The notes below the pieces were generated by a model. It did no database searches. It saw nothing but the letters and a program-made list of their open reading frames with translations, and was not told where the DNA came from. The position numbers and the translations under genes were made by a program. From the NCBI RefSeq assembly GCF_900169365.1, contig NZ_FXZH01000008.1, positions 119,736 through 183,735 of the forward strand: a stretch of DNA of 64,000 nt, read 5' to 3'. Shown here piece after piece: positions 44,538-56,717 of this stretch. Origin of the DNA: Brevibacterium sp. 239c (GTDB lineage: Bacteria; Actinomycetota; Actinomycetes; Actinomycetales; Brevibacteriaceae). The stretch's first letter is position 1; every line of letters starts with the position of its first letter.

Positions 44538-44886
44538 GGCTCTCTAGCTTCTTCTGCGCTTTGTCGATCAGCATCGTGACCTCGGACTCCAGCACAGCGA
44601 ATTCAGCTTCTGCCGCGTGGGGCAATGCTCTGACCACGAACAATGCACTGGAGTCCAGGCTGTCGAGTCGAACCCGCACGATCTCTCGCAGACGACGTTT
44701 CACGCGGTTCCGGCTGACGGCGTTTCCGACGGCCTTGGATACGATGAAACCCACGCGCGCAGCGTGGGAATCATCATTATCTATCAGGCTGTGTGCCATC
44801 AAATGGTCCGAGCGCACGCGGACGCCAGCTTTGAAGACCCTTCTGAAGTCGTCTCCGCTGCGGATCCGGTGAGCCGCGGTGATCAC
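44521..44886 (-). CDS. rnpA: Ribonuclease P protein component
   Basis: Basic RNA-binding cofactor of RNase P, 121 residues. The N-terminus MITAAHRIRSGDDFRRVFKAGVR and the conserved RNR motif region (KAVGNAVSRNRVKRRLREIVR) are intact. A GTG at 44886 follows the rpmH stop after 2 bp. The order rpmH-rnpA is the most conserved pair near oriC. Confidence 0.95.
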   Translation of the reverse strand: MITAAHRIRSGDDFRRVFKAGVRVRSDHLMAHSLIDNDDSHAARVGFIVSKAVGNAVSRNRVKRRLREIVRVRLDSLDSSALFVVRALPHAAEAEFAVLESEVTMLIDKAQKKLESRGRRT

Positions 44887-44888
44887 AC

Positions 44889-45026
44889 TTATGCCGAAAC
44901 TTCGGCACGTCCCTTGCGACGACGTGCAGCCAGGATTGAACGGCCGGCACGGGTGCGCATGCGCAGTCGGAAGCCGTGCTTCTTGGCGCGCTTGCGGTTA
45001 TTGGGCTGGAAAGTACGCTTACTCAC
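44889..45026 (-). CDS. rpmH: 50S ribosomal protein L34
   Basis: Large-subunit protein of 45 residues. The frame reads [19 protein letters not shown], then [19 protein letters not shown], ending GRAEVSA, which is the complete L34. GTG at 45024-45026 is the start, TAA the stop, and rnpA follows after two bases. It is the first gene of the leftward operon, with a promoter expected in the gap to dnaA. Confidence 0.97.
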   Translation of the reverse strand: MSKRTFQPNNRKRAKKHGFRLRMRTRAGRSILAARRRKGRAEVSA

Positions 45027-45441
45027 TTCAAGTCTCCGATTTCTAGGTTGCGGTCGAACGACGTTGCGTTCTCACAAAAAACGGCGGTGCGAGTCTCGAC
45101 CGCCGAGCACTCCTGTGCATAAGAGCCAAAAGATATTCAAGATAATCGGATGAAGCCCGGTACACAGGACACTCCATCTTAGCCAAGGTCAAAGTTGCTG
45201 GTCAAACTCGATAGCAATGTTTCACGTCACTGTTGTGCACTGTTCGCCGCAATTCATCCTCTTCTCATCTGCCGCTGTCCACAAGTAACAGGCGTGTAGT
45301 TTTCCACATGGTTATCCACCAATGTGGAGGATTACTGGGATGACTCGTCAGTTCTCCACAAACTGTGGAAAACTATGTGGAAGTCATACACAGGTGTGGA
45401 CCACGCCCAGAAGAAACTACGAAAACGGAGGAAGATTGACG
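45027..45441. promoter_or_regulatory. rpmH-dnaA intergenic region with DnaA boxes
   Basis: 415 bp without a gene. DnaA-box-like 9-mers are TTTTCCACA (45300), TTATCCACC (45312), TTCTCCACA (45352) and reverse TGTGGAAAA (45364), all close to the dnaA start. They fit DnaA autoregulation and may be part of the origin. It must also hold the divergent promoters of rpmH and dnaA. Confidence 0.7.
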
Positions 45442-47076
45442 GTGTCGAATTCCAAAAATGAGCTCATCAGCCAATGGCGGACGGTGGTCTCGACCCTGGA
45501 TCAGGACCCCAGTCTGACTGCCCATCAGAAGGGCTTCCTCTCACTAGCACTGCCCAAAGCTCTCGTCGACAACGCACTGGTCCTTCTCGCTGTCCGCGAT
45601 GAGCACACGCGCAGAACCATTGAAACCCGGCTTCTCGGTCCTCTGACCAGGGAGTTCTCCCATGTTCTCGGTTTCGAGGTGACTTTCGGGTTCGTTGTCG
45701 ATCCGGAACTCGACGTTCCGATCCGGTTCGAAGATCTCATCGGGGAGCCCACCCCGGGCTCACCCATCGAGATCGATCCGGAGACATCCACCTCGGCGAT
45801 GGGGTCTGCCGGTTCTCCCACTTTTGCACCGGCCGAGGCCCCAGATCCCGAGCCTCAGATCCCTACTCCCCATTACCGCGCACCGCATCCGCAGCCGCAG
45901 TCACCCAGGTACGAGGACTCGGGTCCTGCACCAAGCAATGGGGCACCTGTGGAAAGAACGACGCGAGAGATGAAGATCGCCGAGGCGACCGCCGCCCAGT
46001 CCACTCCACCGGTAGAGGTCCCCGGGGTCGCCCAGCTCAACCCCAAGTACACCTTCGATACCTTCGTCATCGGCGCCTCCAACCGCTTCGCCCATGCTGC
46101 GGCCTTCGCAGTGGCCGAGGCACCGGCCAAGGCATACAACCCACTGTTCATCTACGGCGACTCGGGACTGGGTAAGACCCACCTCCTGCATGCGATCGGC
46201 TACTACGCGACACAGCTGTTCCCCGAGATCCGAGTGAAATACGTCTCCAGCGAGGAGTTCGTCAACGACTTCATCAATACGATCGGTTCTTCGAAGACGT
46301 CGAACTCTCTGCGTCCTGCGTTCCAGCGTCGTTACCGTGAGGTCGACATCCTGATGATCGATGACATCCAGTTCCTGCAGGGCAAGGATGCGACGGTCGA
46401 AGAGTTCTTCCACACATTCAATGCTCTGCACAATGAGGTCAAACAGGTCGTGATCACCTCTGACCAGCCGCCGAAGATGCTCAAGGGCTTCGAAGAGCGG
46501 CTGCGCTCACGCTTCGAATGGGGTCTCCTGACGGATGTGCAGCCCCCAGATATGGAGACGCGCTTCGCCATTCTGCGCCGGAAGGCCGCCGGCGAGCATC
46601 TTGATGTCCCCAACGACGTGCTCGAATACATCGCATCGCGGATCTCCTCGAATATCCGCGAACTCGAGGGAGCACTCATTCGGGTGACTGCCTTCGCCAA
46701 CCTCAATGACCAGCAGGTCGACGTCAGTCTGGCTGCGACCGTGCTCAAGGATTTCATCACTCAGGACGACACCCCGGCCATCACCGCTGCCGACATCATG
46801 GGTCAGACCGCTGCCTATTTCAGCCTCACTCTCGATGATCTGTGCGGCACCTCCCGATCACGGACTCTGACGACGGCTCGTCAGATCGCCATGTATCTGT
46901 GTCGTGAACTCACGGAGCTGTCCCTGCCGAAGATCGGTCAGGCTTTCGGCGGCCGAGATCACACCACGGTGATGCACGCGAACAAGAAGATTCGAACTCA
47001 GATGGCCGAACGACGGGCTGTCTACACTCAGGTCACCGAGTTAACAAACCGCATTAAACAGCAACACCGCCTATAG
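45442..47076 (+). CDS. dnaA: Chromosomal replication initiator protein DnaA
   Basis: AAA+ initiator that binds DnaA boxes and loads DnaB at oriC, 544 residues. The N-terminal domain (SNSKNELISQWRTVV) is followed by a Pro-rich linker, then the AAA+ module with Walker A IYGDSGLGKTHLLHA and Walker B VDILMIDDIQF, and the DNA-binding domain ending in the signature GGRDHTTVMHANKKI. I chose GTG at 45442 (GGAGG ten bases before); TTG at 45436 is possible. The upstream frame to 45322 overlaps DnaA boxes and is not conserved. Confidence 0.97.
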   Translation: MSNSKNELISQWRTVVSTLDQDPSLTAHQKGFLSLALPKALVDNALVLLAVRDEHTRRTIETRLLGPLTREFSHVLGFEVTFGFVVDPELDVPIRFEDLIGEPTPGSPIEIDPETSTSAMGSAGSPTFAPAEAPDPEPQIPTPHYRAPHPQPQSPRYEDSGPAPSNGAPVERTTREMKIAEATAAQSTPPVEVPGVAQLNPKYTFDTFVIGASNRFAHAAAFAVAEAPAKAYNPLFIYGDSGLGKTHLLHAIGYYATQLFPEIRVKYVSSEEFVNDFINTIGSSKTSNSLRPAFQRRYREVDILMIDDIQFLQGKDATVEEFFHTFNALHNEVKQVVITSDQPPKMLKGFEERLRSRFEWGLLTDVQPPDMETRFAILRRKAAGEHLDVPNDVLEYIASRISSNIRELEGALIRVTAFANLNDQQVDVSLAATVLKDFITQDDTPAITAADIMGQTAAYFSLTLDDLCGTSRSRTLTTARQIAMYLCRELTELSLPKIGQAFGGRDHTTVMHANKKIRTQMAERRAVYTQVTELTNRIKQQHRL

Positions 47077-47617
47077 AACGCGGTATACACATCTGTGGAT
47101 AACCATGGGGACAAACCACGTAACCTGGGGATAGAATGGTGGATAACTCCACGAGGTGAGTGGACGACTGTGAACTACACGGATGTGCTTACCCAAGCGC
47201 CCACCGAAGCACGTGTGAGCGTACACAGGGGATCCACACCCTCGGAGGTCGCTCGGGCCTTGATTACTAGGGCGTAACCGTTGGTTATCCACACACTCCA
47301 CAGGTGCTAATACTTCTACTCATTGAATTGAAGTTGTAAGAGGGTGACCGCCACCGACTGCATCGGCTAGGTTGGCAGGCTCTTGGGGGAGAGTTCGACA
47401 CAGACTCTGAGCACTGTGAATTATTCGAACATACGGTTACAGTCGATTCTCGAATGCGAGATCCAGCTGGTTCTGCTTCGAGTACGGCCCGACCACGATC
47501 ATGATGTTGGCCGTCCAATGCCGGGAAGCTGAGATTTCCGATAGGCTGTGTAAAGTTTTCCGAGCAACGTCAAGCCAGTGTCTTGAGTACGTCGGGTGGC
47601 CACCCCGAAGGAGTAAA
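47077..47617. other. oriC: Probable oriC between dnaA and dnaN
   Basis: 541 bp without a gene. Perfect consensus DnaA boxes occur as TGTGGATAA at 47094-47102 (reverse) and TTATCCACA at 47285-47293, with a near-consensus GGTGGATAA at 47138 and weaker matches around 47124 and 47229. An AT-rich segment lies at about 47306-47341. In Mycobacterium and Streptomyces oriC is in this same gap, so I place it here. Confidence 0.85.
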
Positions 47618-48757
47618 GTGAACGCCGAAACATCTCCCCTAAAGTTCAAAGTCAACCGCGATGTCCTTGCCGATGCGGTGACTTGGGCTACCAAGACCCT
47701 CCCCAGTCGTCCGTCGGCACCTGTCCTCACCGGCATTCTGATCACCGCCGAGGCGGGTGGGACGGTTCGTCTTTCAGTCTTCGACTACGAAGTCTCATCC
47801 CGAGTCGAGATCGCAGCTGACGTGGTCACAGCCGGCACCGTTCTCGTCTCCGGTCGACTCCTGGCAGATATATCCAAAGCACTTCCCAACCAGGAAGTCA
47901 CACTCGAGCAGATCGATTCGAAGGTCGACGTCACCTGCAGCTCCTCGCGGTTCTCACTGATGACGATGCCCGTCGGCGAATACCCGTCGTTGCCTCAGAT
48001 ACCCGATGCTTCGGGAACCGTCTCTGCCGGTGAATTCCAGAACGCGGTCTCACAGGTCACGATCGCGACGTCGAAGGATGACACGCTGCCGATCCTGACC
48101 AGCGTTCGTGTTGAGATCGAAGGCGAAAAGGTCACACTCCTGGCCACCGACCGCTATCGGCTCGCTGTTCGTGAGTTCACCTGGAACCCCGGTCGTCCAG
48201 ACGTCTCGGCTGTTGCACTTCTGCGCGGACGTACACTCTCCGATGTCTCGAAATCCCTCGGCGGCGATGTCACCATCGGTCTGAGCAACGATGCGGGCAA
48301 GGATCTCATCTCCTTCACCTCGGCGGGCAGAGTCACAACTTCGCTCCTGGTCGAAGGCGAATACCCCAAAGTCCGTTCGCTGTTCCCCGATTCGGTGCCG
48401 ATCCACGCGATCGTCGAAACGGGTGTTCTGCGGGAGGCCGTCCGTCGTGTGTCTCTCGTCGCCGAGCGAAACACTCCGCTGCGCTTCGAAGTCAGCGACG
48501 GAATGCTCACGCTCCATGCCGGGACCGGCGACGATGCTCAAGCTTCGGAAGCCGTCGAAGCCGTGCTGCAGGGCGATCCGATCACCGTCGGCTTCAACCC
48601 GCACTACATCGCCGAGGGTCTAGCCGCCATCGAAAGCCCGTACGTGAACTTCTCGTTCACGCAGCCGATGAAGCCCGTCATCATCTCGGGACAGAGGGAA
48701 CTGGAAGCTCCGGCCGACGAGTCGTATCGATACTTGCTCATGCCAACGCGTATCTGA
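47618..48757 (+). CDS. dnaN: DNA polymerase III beta subunit (sliding clamp)
   Basis: Ring-shaped processivity clamp, 379 residues, typical length. The three-fold clamp repeats start at LKFKVNRDVLADAVTWATKTLPSRP, VSAGEFQNAVSQVTIATSKDD and VPIHAIVETGVLREAVRRV. The C-terminal YRYLLMPTRI matches the family end. The GTG at 47618 has AAGGAG four bases upstream, so the longer frame to 47501 is not used. recF starts immediately after the stop. Confidence 0.97.
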   Translation: MNAETSPLKFKVNRDVLADAVTWATKTLPSRPSAPVLTGILITAEAGGTVRLSVFDYEVSSRVEIAADVVTAGTVLVSGRLLADISKALPNQEVTLEQIDSKVDVTCSSSRFSLMTMPVGEYPSLPQIPDASGTVSAGEFQNAVSQVTIATSKDDTLPILTSVRVEIEGEKVTLLATDRYRLAVREFTWNPGRPDVSAVALLRGRTLSDVSKSLGGDVTIGLSNDAGKDLISFTSAGRVTTSLLVEGEYPKVRSLFPDSVPIHAIVETGVLREAVRRVSLVAERNTPLRFEVSDGMLTLHAGTGDDAQASEAVEAVLQGDPITVGFNPHYIAEGLAAIESPYVNFSFTQPMKPVIISGQRELEAPADESYRYLLMPTRI

Positions 48758-49882
48758 ATGTGGATATCCCGACTTTCGCTGCGTAACTACCGGTCCTACC
48801 CCGAGCTCGATCTCGAATTCGAGCCCGGGGTCACCACATTTGTGGCCGACAATGGAACCGGCAAGACCAATATCGTCGAAGCCATCGGGTATTTGGCCCA
48901 TCTGCGCTCTCATCGGGTCGCCTTCGATGCGCCGCTGGTCAACGAGTCCGCGCACACGGCAACCGTGTCAGCGCTCGTCAACCGCGATCAGCGGCATGCC
49001 ACGGTTGAAGTCTCGATCCAGTCCAAGGGTGCCAACCGGGCACGGGTCAACCGTTCTCCGGTGAAGATGAAGGAGATACTCGGTCTCGTCTCCTGCGTTG
49101 TCTTCGCACCAGAAGACCTCAGCCTTGTCCGAGGTGAACCAGCGGAACGACGCTCGTGGATCGACACGCTGGTCGTGTCCCGTAATCCTCGCTACTCCTC
49201 GGTGATCACGGACTTCGAACGGGCGCTCAAGCAACGCAACGCACTGCTCAAACGTCTGCGCGAAGAGCGCGACCCTGGCCTTGAGGCCACATTGGATATC
49301 TGGAATATGGCCTATGCAGACTCCGCCGCGGAGCTGGTCTACGGCAGGCGGCGTATTCTCGCCGACATCGTCGAGCCGCTGCAGGAGAACTTCGCCTATA
49401 TCGCCGCCGATGCTCGTCTGGAGCGTCAGGGCATCAAGGCTCGCTACGAATCACGCATCGACTATTCGCAGGCAGAATCTGCGGCCGAGTGTCGGGAACT
49501 GCTGCTGGCCGCCCTCGAACGCCGGCGTACCACTGAGATCGAACGGGGTGTGACCCTGCACGGTCCGGGTCGTGATGATCTGGCGCTGACGATCGGTGAT
49601 CATCCGGCGAAGGGCTATGCCTCCCACGGCGAGACCTGGTCATTGGCGCTGGCAATGCAGCTAGCCGGATGGGATCTGCTGAGCTCGGACGCTGGGTCGA
49701 GTGCCGAACAACCCGTTCTCGTCCTCGACGATGTCTTCGCCGAACTCGACACCGGACGTCGGAACCGACTGGCCTCACGGATCACCGCGGCTGAACAGGT
49801 ATTCATCACCGCAGCCGTCGATGGAGATCTGCCCGCAGACCTAGAAGGCCGAAGGATCAGCCAGGAACGGCTGCTCCCATGA
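48758..49882 (+). CDS. recF: DNA replication and repair protein RecF
   Basis: SMC-like ATPase that helps load RecA at gaps, 374 residues. Walker A is ADNGTGKTNIVEAIGYL (about 29-45), the signature region is GYASHGETWSLALAMQLAGW, and Walker B is PVLVLDDVFAELDTGRRNRLA. The ATG starts right after the dnaN stop, and the gene end overlaps the next gene by four bases (ATGA), so the three are co-translated. Confidence 0.96.
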   Translation: MWISRLSLRNYRSYPELDLEFEPGVTTFVADNGTGKTNIVEAIGYLAHLRSHRVAFDAPLVNESAHTATVSALVNRDQRHATVEVSIQSKGANRARVNRSPVKMKEILGLVSCVVFAPEDLSLVRGEPAERRSWIDTLVVSRNPRYSSVITDFERALKQRNALLKRLREERDPGLEATLDIWNMAYADSAAELVYGRRRILADIVEPLQENFAYIAADARLERQGIKARYESRIDYSQAESAAECRELLLAALERRRTTEIERGVTLHGPGRDDLALTIGDHPAKGYASHGETWSLALAMQLAGWDLLSSDAGSSAEQPVLVLDDVFAELDTGRRNRLASRITAAEQVFITAAVDGDLPADLEGRRISQERLLP

Positions 49883-50391
49883 GCGGGATCCAGAAGGACA
49901 CCTCAACTCCGGTCGCGGCACTCGAAGCTCTCGACCGGGTGCGTCGGATGGAAGCGACCGAGGCCAAGTTCGTTCGCAGTCGACGCCGGTCACGACTGCG
50001 AGGAGAGGCCATCTACTCTTCGGCAGGCAAAGACAAACGTGACCCGGCAGCCATCTCATCGGCCCTCGGAAAGCTGATCTCCGCCCGAGGTTGGTCCTCT
50101 TCGATCGACATCGGCAAGGTCCTGGGCCGGTGGCCGGATCTGGTGGGTGAACAGGTGGCGATGCACTGCAAGCCGGTCGACTTCTCTCCTCCGCTGCTGA
50201 TCATTGCAGCGGACTCGACGACCTGGGCGACCCAGCTGCGAGTCCTCAAACCGACGATCCTCCGAGCATTGGAGGCAGGCCTCGGATCCCAGACGATCAC
50301 GGAGATCGAGATCCGCGGGCCACGCGGCCGCAGTTTCAAAAAGGGGCGGCGCAGTGTGTCCGGGCGGGGACCACGCGACACCTTCGGCTGA
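49879..50391 (+). CDS. dciA: DciA (DUF721) family protein
   Basis: A 170-residue basic protein of the DUF721/DciA family, which loads or stimulates DnaB in bacteria lacking DnaC. The family domain is visible as ISSALGKLISARGW...IGKVLGRWPDLVGEQVAMHCKPVDF, given here in part, and WATQLRVLKPTILRALEAG. The N-terminal part and the Arg/Gly-rich C-terminus are low-complexity. It overlaps recF (ATGA) and precedes gyrB by about 200 bp, the typical position of the Mycobacterium homologue. Confidence 0.88.
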   Translation: MSGIQKDTSTPVAALEALDRVRRMEATEAKFVRSRRRSRLRGEAIYSSAGKDKRDPAAISSALGKLISARGWSSSIDIGKVLGRWPDLVGEQVAMHCKPVDFSPPLLIIAADSTTWATQLRVLKPTILRALEAGLGSQTITEIEIRGPRGRSFKKGRRSVSGRGPRDTFG

Positions 50392-50562
50392 GGTTCAGCA
50401 GAGCCGGAACCGCGACGAGTGCGCAAAACGATAGAGGGCCTTAAACGGCGATAGCCGGTCCCGTTCGTGTCCGGGGGTACATCCGAGGCATGCGAAATCC
50501 GGAAATGCACCTTAATGGGCCGCTTACGGGCATTTCTGGTCGCGGCGCGGTAGAATAGGTAG

Positions 50563-52590
<2,028 letters not shown>

Positions 52591-52699
52591 TCCGCGCCGT
52601 CGGCTCCCGTCAGTGGACGAGAGCCGTCGGCGACACAGACTTTCACGTACTCAATCACCGGCCTGCTGAGCGGGTTAAGACACAAGGGAAGAGCCCACA

Positions 52700-55258
52700 T
52701 TGGCTGACGAAAACGATATCGGAACCGAAATCAACCGTGTCGAACAGGTTGATCTCAATCTCGAGATGCAGAGGTCGTACCTCGATTATGCGATGAGTGT
52801 GATCGTCGGACGTGCTCTGCCCGACGTCCGTGACGGTCTCAAGCCCGTTCACCGGCGTGTGCTGTATGCGATGTTCGACGGCGGTTACCGTCCGGATCGC
52901 AACTTCTCGAAGTGCTCACGCGTCGTCGGTGATGTCATGGGCCAGTACCACCCCCACGGCGATACGGCGATCTACGACGCCATGGTTCGCCTGGTGCAGC
53001 CATGGACGATGCGCTACCCGCTCGTCGCTGGTCAGGGCAACTTCGGTTCGCCCGGTGACGATGGCGCGGCTGCGCCCCGTTATACCGAGTGCAAGATGGC
53101 TCCCTTGGCCCTGGAGATGGTCCGGGACATCGAAGAGGGCACCGTCGACTTCCAAGACAACTACGACGGTCGCAACCAGGAACCGACGGTCCTGCCCTCG
53201 CGGTTCCCGAACCTGCTGGTCAACGGCTCCTCCGGCATTGCTGTGGGCATGGCGACCAACATTCCTCCGCACAACCTCCGTGAGGTCGCCGCCGGCGCGC
53301 AGTGGCTGCTCACACATCCCGAAGCCAGCAAGGAAGATGCCCTCGAGGCTCTGCTCGGCATCGTCAAGGGCCCCGACTTCCCGATGGCCGCGACGATCCT
53401 GGGCCGCAAGGGCATCGAGGACATGTACCGCACAGGCCGCGGCTCGATCACACAACGCGCCGTTGTTGAGGTCGAGGAGATCCAGGGACGCACCTGCTTG
53501 GTAGTCACGGAACTGCCGCATATGGTCAACCCTGACACCCTGGCCGCGAAGATCGCCTCCTACGTCAAGGACGGCAAGGTAGCCGGAATTGCGGACCTCC
53601 GCGACGAGTCTTCGGGACGCACCGGTCAGCGCCTGGTCATCGTGCTCAAGCGCGATGCGGTGGCCAAGGTTGTGCTCAACAACCTCTACAAGCACACCTC
53701 GCTGCAGGAGAATTTCTCCGCGAACATGCTGGCGATCGTCGACAGTGTGCCGCGCACCCTCAGCCTGGACTCGTTCCTGCGTCTGTGGGTCAAGCACCAG
53801 ATCGAAGTCATCGTCCGTCGCACCGAGTTCCGGCTGCGTAAGGCCGAGGAACGCGCACACATTCTGCGTGGCTACCTCAAGGCACTCGATGCCCTCGATG
53901 AGGTCATCGCTCTGATCCGTCGTTCGCCTTCATCGGATGAAGCTCGTACCGGTCTGATGGAACTGCTCGAGGTCGATGAGATCCAGGCCAACGCCATTCT
54001 CGATCTGCAGCTGCGTCGCCTGGCCGCACTGGAACGTCTGAAGATCCAGGAAGAAGCCGAGAAGATCGAGCAGCAGATCGCCGAGTACAAATACATCCTC
54101 GCGACTCCCGCTCGTCAGCGCGAGATCGTGTCGGAAGAACTCGACGATATCGTCGATCGCTACGGTGACGACCGTCGGACCAAGATCCTGGCCGGATTCG
54201 ACGGCGATGTGTCGATGGAAGACCTTATTCCGGAGGAAGAGGTCGTCGTCACCATCACCCGCGGCGGCTATGCCAAGCGCACCCAGAACCACCTGTACCG
54301 GGCCCAGCACCGCGGTGGCAAGGGGATCAAGGGCGCGAACCTGCGCGGCGATGACGTGGTCGAACAGTTCTTCGTCACCTCCACACACAACTGGCTGCTG
54401 TTCTTCACAAACACCGGTCGTGTCTACCGTGCGAAGGCCTACGAACTCCCCGAAGGTTCACGCGACGCCAAGGGCCAGCACGTGGCAAACCTGCTCGCTC
54501 TGCAGCCGGGCGAGACGATCGCCAAGGTGCTCTCGATCAGGGACTACGAAGAAGCTGAGTTCCTCATTCTGGCAACACAGTCCGGTGTGGTGAAGAAGAC
54601 CCGTCTGAGCGAATACGACTCGAACCGCACGGGCGGCGTCATTGCAATCAACCTGCGCGAGTACAAGGGACAGCCGGATGAACTGGTCTCGGCACGGATC
54701 GTCAGCGCCGAGGACCACCTCCTGATGATCTCCCGCAAGGGAATGTCGATCCGTTTCGCAGCCGACGACGACTCGATTCGTCCCCTGGGCCGAGTCACCG
54801 GTGGCGTCACCGGCATGAAGTTCAAGGACGATGACGAGCTGCTGACCATGGATGTCATCCAGCCCGACACCTTCGTCTTCGTCGTGACAGAGGGCGGCTA
54901 TGCGAAGCGAACTCCAGTCGACGAATACCGTCTGCAGGGCCGTGGCGGCCTGGGCATCCGGGTTGCCAAAATCACCGAACAGCGCGGAGACTTGGTGGGC
55001 GGACTGATCGTCGACGAGGGTGAAGAAGTCCTCGTCGTCATGGAACGCGGTAAGATCGTACGGTCGAATATCGATGAAGTTCCGGCTAAGGGACGCAACA
55101 CGATGGGTGTGGTGTTCGCGAAACCGGGCAAAAATGATCGTATTATCGCTGTAACGCGTGGACCCGAGACCGTGGTCGAAGAAATTGACGAAGAAGCTGA
55201 GGAAACTGAGGGCGAAGACGTAGAGCCTCAGACCGGCAGCGAGGATGTGGAAGAGTGA
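52700..55258 (+). CDS. gyrA: DNA gyrase subunit A
   Basis: DNA-cleaving subunit of gyrase, 852 residues. The catalytic tyrosine is in [10 protein letters not shown] (Tyr128). The quinolone region reads [18 protein letters not shown], with Thr89 at the position of E. coli Ser83 and Asp93 at that of Asp87. The C-terminal beta-pinwheel repeats carry [17 protein letters not shown] and the GyrA-box-like [10 protein letters not shown] (about 520-540). An acidic tail ends the protein. The TTG at 52700 has GGGAAGAG upstream. The stop overlaps the next gene by four bases. Confidence 0.97.
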   Translation: MADENDIGTEINRVEQVDLNLEMQRSYLDYAMSVIVGRALPDVRDGLKPVHRRVLYAMFDGGYRPDRNFSKCSRVVGDVMGQYHPHGDTAIYDAMVRLVQPWTMRYPLVAGQGNFGSPGDDGAAAPRYTECKMAPLALEMVRDIEEGTVDFQDNYDGRNQEPTVLPSRFPNLLVNGSSGIAVGMATNIPPHNLREVAAGAQWLLTHPEASKEDALEALLGIVKGPDFPMAATILGRKGIEDMYRTGRGSITQRAVVEVEEIQGRTCLVVTELPHMVNPDTLAAKIASYVKDGKVAGIADLRDESSGRTGQRLVIVLKRDAVAKVVLNNLYKHTSLQENFSANMLAIVDSVPRTLSLDSFLRLWVKHQIEVIVRRTEFRLRKAEERAHILRGYLKALDALDEVIALIRRSPSSDEARTGLMELLEVDEIQANAILDLQLRRLAALERLKIQEEAEKIEQQIAEYKYILATPARQREIVSEELDDIVDRYGDDRRTKILAGFDGDVSMEDLIPEEEVVVTITRGGYAKRTQNHLYRAQHRGGKGIKGANLRGDDVVEQFFVTSTHNWLLFFTNTGRVYRAKAYELPEGSRDAKGQHVANLLALQPGETIAKVLSIRDYEEAEFLILATQSGVVKKTRLSEYDSNRTGGVIAINLREYKGQPDELVSARIVSAEDHLLMISRKGMSIRFAADDDSIRPLGRVTGGVTGMKFKDDDELLTMDVIQPDTFVFVVTEGGYAKRTPVDEYRLQGRGGLGIRVAKITEQRGDLVGGLIVDEGEEVLVVMERGKIVRSNIDEVPAKGRNTMGVVFAKPGKNDRIIAVTRGPETVVEEIDEEAEETEGEDVEPQTGSEDVEE

Positions 55259-56061
55259 GCGACAACAAACAGCCAGGCTCAGGCAAGATCATACGCACGT
55301 CCAGTGGTTCCACCCGCTTGACAGCAGGATCGTCGAAGAACGGGGAGAAGGCCGACTCTTCGGCCGCCGGCGGCAGTTCGACAGGTTCTGGCAACGCGGG
55401 CAACTCATCCGATAAGACCCGGGTGGTCGCTCCTCCTGCTCCCAAAGCCTCACCCAAGCCCAACCGAGCTCCTTCGGCGGGGCAATCCCCAGCCGGGCAG
55501 TCGACGGCTGCTGGAACCGCCACAGGCGGCTCCGCGCCCCCGAGCCAGGCGACAGGCTCACAGAAGCCTTCGTCAGGAACTGGCCAGACCACCTCGGCGA
55601 GGGAATCGGCAGCCAACACCATTCGCGCCAGCTCCGGCAACGTGAAAATGGGTGTCAAGAACATGGTCGACAGCGGCAAGGGCAACAAAAAGAAGAAGGG
55701 CCCGCGCACCGTTCGCCTCACCGTCTCAGCGGTGGACCCATGGTCAGTCATGAAGATGTCGTTCCTCATGTCAGTGGCCATCGGCATCGCCACGATCGTG
55801 GCATTCATCGTCCTCTGGGTGGTCCTCCAGGCCACAGGCGTCATGAGCGGTCTGGAATCGACCATGACCGAAGTCGCGGGCGCGGAATCGGCTGAGAAGA
55901 TCATCGGGATCTTCGGATTCGGCCGCGTCGTGGCGGCTGGCTTCATCATCGCGGTCATCAACATCGTCCTGATGACTGCCCTATCCACCTTGGCTGCGTT
56001 CATCTACAACATCGGATCTCTCATCGCAGGTGGCTTCCACCTGACGCTGACCGACGACTGA
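55255..56061 (+). CDS. DUF3566 domain membrane protein
   Basis: A 268-residue protein with a long, disordered Ser/Gly/Ala/Pro-rich N-terminal half (about 1-145) and a DUF3566 domain with two membrane helices ([26 protein letters not shown] and [31 protein letters not shown], given as landmarks). It is the standard gene after gyrA in actinomycetes (Rv0007 in Mycobacterium). Function is unknown. Overlap with gyrA (GTGA) implies coupled translation. Confidence 0.88.
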   Translation: MSDNKQPGSGKIIRTSSGSTRLTAGSSKNGEKADSSAAGGSSTGSGNAGNSSDKTRVVAPPAPKASPKPNRAPSAGQSPAGQSTAAGTATGGSAPPSQATGSQKPSSGTGQTTSARESAANTIRASSGNVKMGVKNMVDSGKGNKKKKGPRTVRLTVSAVDPWSVMKMSFLMSVAIGIATIVAFIVLWVVLQATGVMSGLESTMTEVAGAESAEKIIGIFGFGRVVAAGFIIAVINIVLMTALSTLAAFIYNIGSLIAGGFHLTLTDD

Positions 56062-56279
56062 GACCTGCAGCAGCTTGGTACGGCTCTCAGCTGCTCCACC
56101 CTGCTCCCAGAACCTGAGGACGGCTCCGGGTCCCTACACGGGGATTCTGAGCTGCCCTCAGGCGTTCTAAGGGTCGATCTCAGAGTATGATGAGATCATG
56201 TGAGGCGAGTCACTGTCAGCCGATTTGTGTTGGAATGACCCGTTGGGTATCGTTTTACTTCGGGTTCACCCCCTGAAAA

Positions 56280-56353
56280 GGGCCTATAGCTCAGGCGGTT
56301 AGAGCGCTTCGCTGATAACGAAGAGGTCCCTGGTTCAAGTCCAGGTAGGCCCA
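56280..56353 (+). tRNA. tRNA-Ile (GAT)
   Basis: A 74-nt cloverleaf. Acceptor GGGCCTA pairs with TAGGCCC; the anticodon loop CTGATAA gives GAT; the T-loop TTCAAGT is present. CCA is not encoded in full. It is the standard tRNA-Ile downstream of gyrA. A TTGTGT-N17-TATCGT upstream (56225-56253) may be its promoter. Confidence 0.96.
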
Positions 56354-56372
56354 CATCCTTTCGAGGAGGATC

Positions 56373-56489
56373 ATGAAGAAATGGATTCTCAGTGGTCTCA
56401 CACTTGTGGGACTCGGAGTTTTCTTCCGGTGGCGGCACGGCAATCAGAGTGCCCAAGCCGAATGGTCCGAACACACCGACTCGGTGTGA
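56373..56489 (+). CDS. DLW-39 family microprotein
   Basis: A 38-residue frame between the two tRNA genes: MKKWILSGLTLVGLGVFF, a single hydrophobic segment, then a polar tail ending AEWSEHTDSV. The length, the position between tRNA-Ile and tRNA-Ala behind gyrA, and the C-terminal pattern match the actinobacterial DLW-39 family, although the DLW motif itself reads EWS. GAGGAGGATC just ahead of the ATG is a strong ribosome binding site. Function is unknown. It is too short for usual gene finders. Confidence 0.75.
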   Translation: MKKWILSGLTLVGLGVFFRWRHGNQSAQAEWSEHTDSV

Positions 56490-56504
56490 AGGTGAATCCC
56501 TTCT

Positions 56505-56577
56505 GGGGGTATGGCGCAATTGGTAGCGCACCTGCTTTGCAAGCAGGGGGTTAGGGGTTCGAGTCCCCTTACCTCCA
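56505..56577 (+). tRNA. tRNA-Ala (TGC), first copy
   Basis: A 73-nt cloverleaf plus an encoded CCA (56578-56580). Acceptor GGGGGTA pairs with TACCTCC (one G-U); the anticodon loop TTTGCAA gives TGC; the T-loop TTCGAGT is standard. It is identical to the copy at 61581. A strong hairpin follows. Confidence 0.97.
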
Positions 56578-56585
56578 CCAGAAAC

Positions 56586-56622
56586 ACGAAGGCTCCGAAC
56601 CGTATTGGTTCGGAGCCTTCGT
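56586..56622 (+). terminator. Terminator after tRNA-Ala
   Basis: Perfect 16-bp stem (ACGAAGGCTCCGAACC and complement) with loop GTATT, nine bases after the tRNA. The T-run after it is weak. Confidence 0.8.
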
Positions 56623-56717
56623 ATTCCTTCGCAGTGAGGATGCCGCATCAGCCGTCTGCGGTGGTCTCACTCCCGGACGGTGAGGGTGAGCGATCAGACT
56701 GTAGAAGGATGCCATTT

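Noticed and set aside
45219..45230. A GTTTCACGTCAC parS-like element near dnaA
   Set aside because: Only one half of the palindrome is kept, so it was not counted as a parS site.
52932..52990. Quinolone resistance change in gyrA
   Set aside because: Thr89 at the E. coli Ser83 position is a natural variation among actinomycetes and cannot be called a resistance mutation from sequence alone.
56196..56648. A 150-codon minus-strand frame across tRNA-Ile, the microprotein and tRNA-Ala
   Set aside because: Its sequence (GTRTPNPLLAKQVRYQLRH and similar) is the antisense reading of tRNA genes, a well-known false gene.
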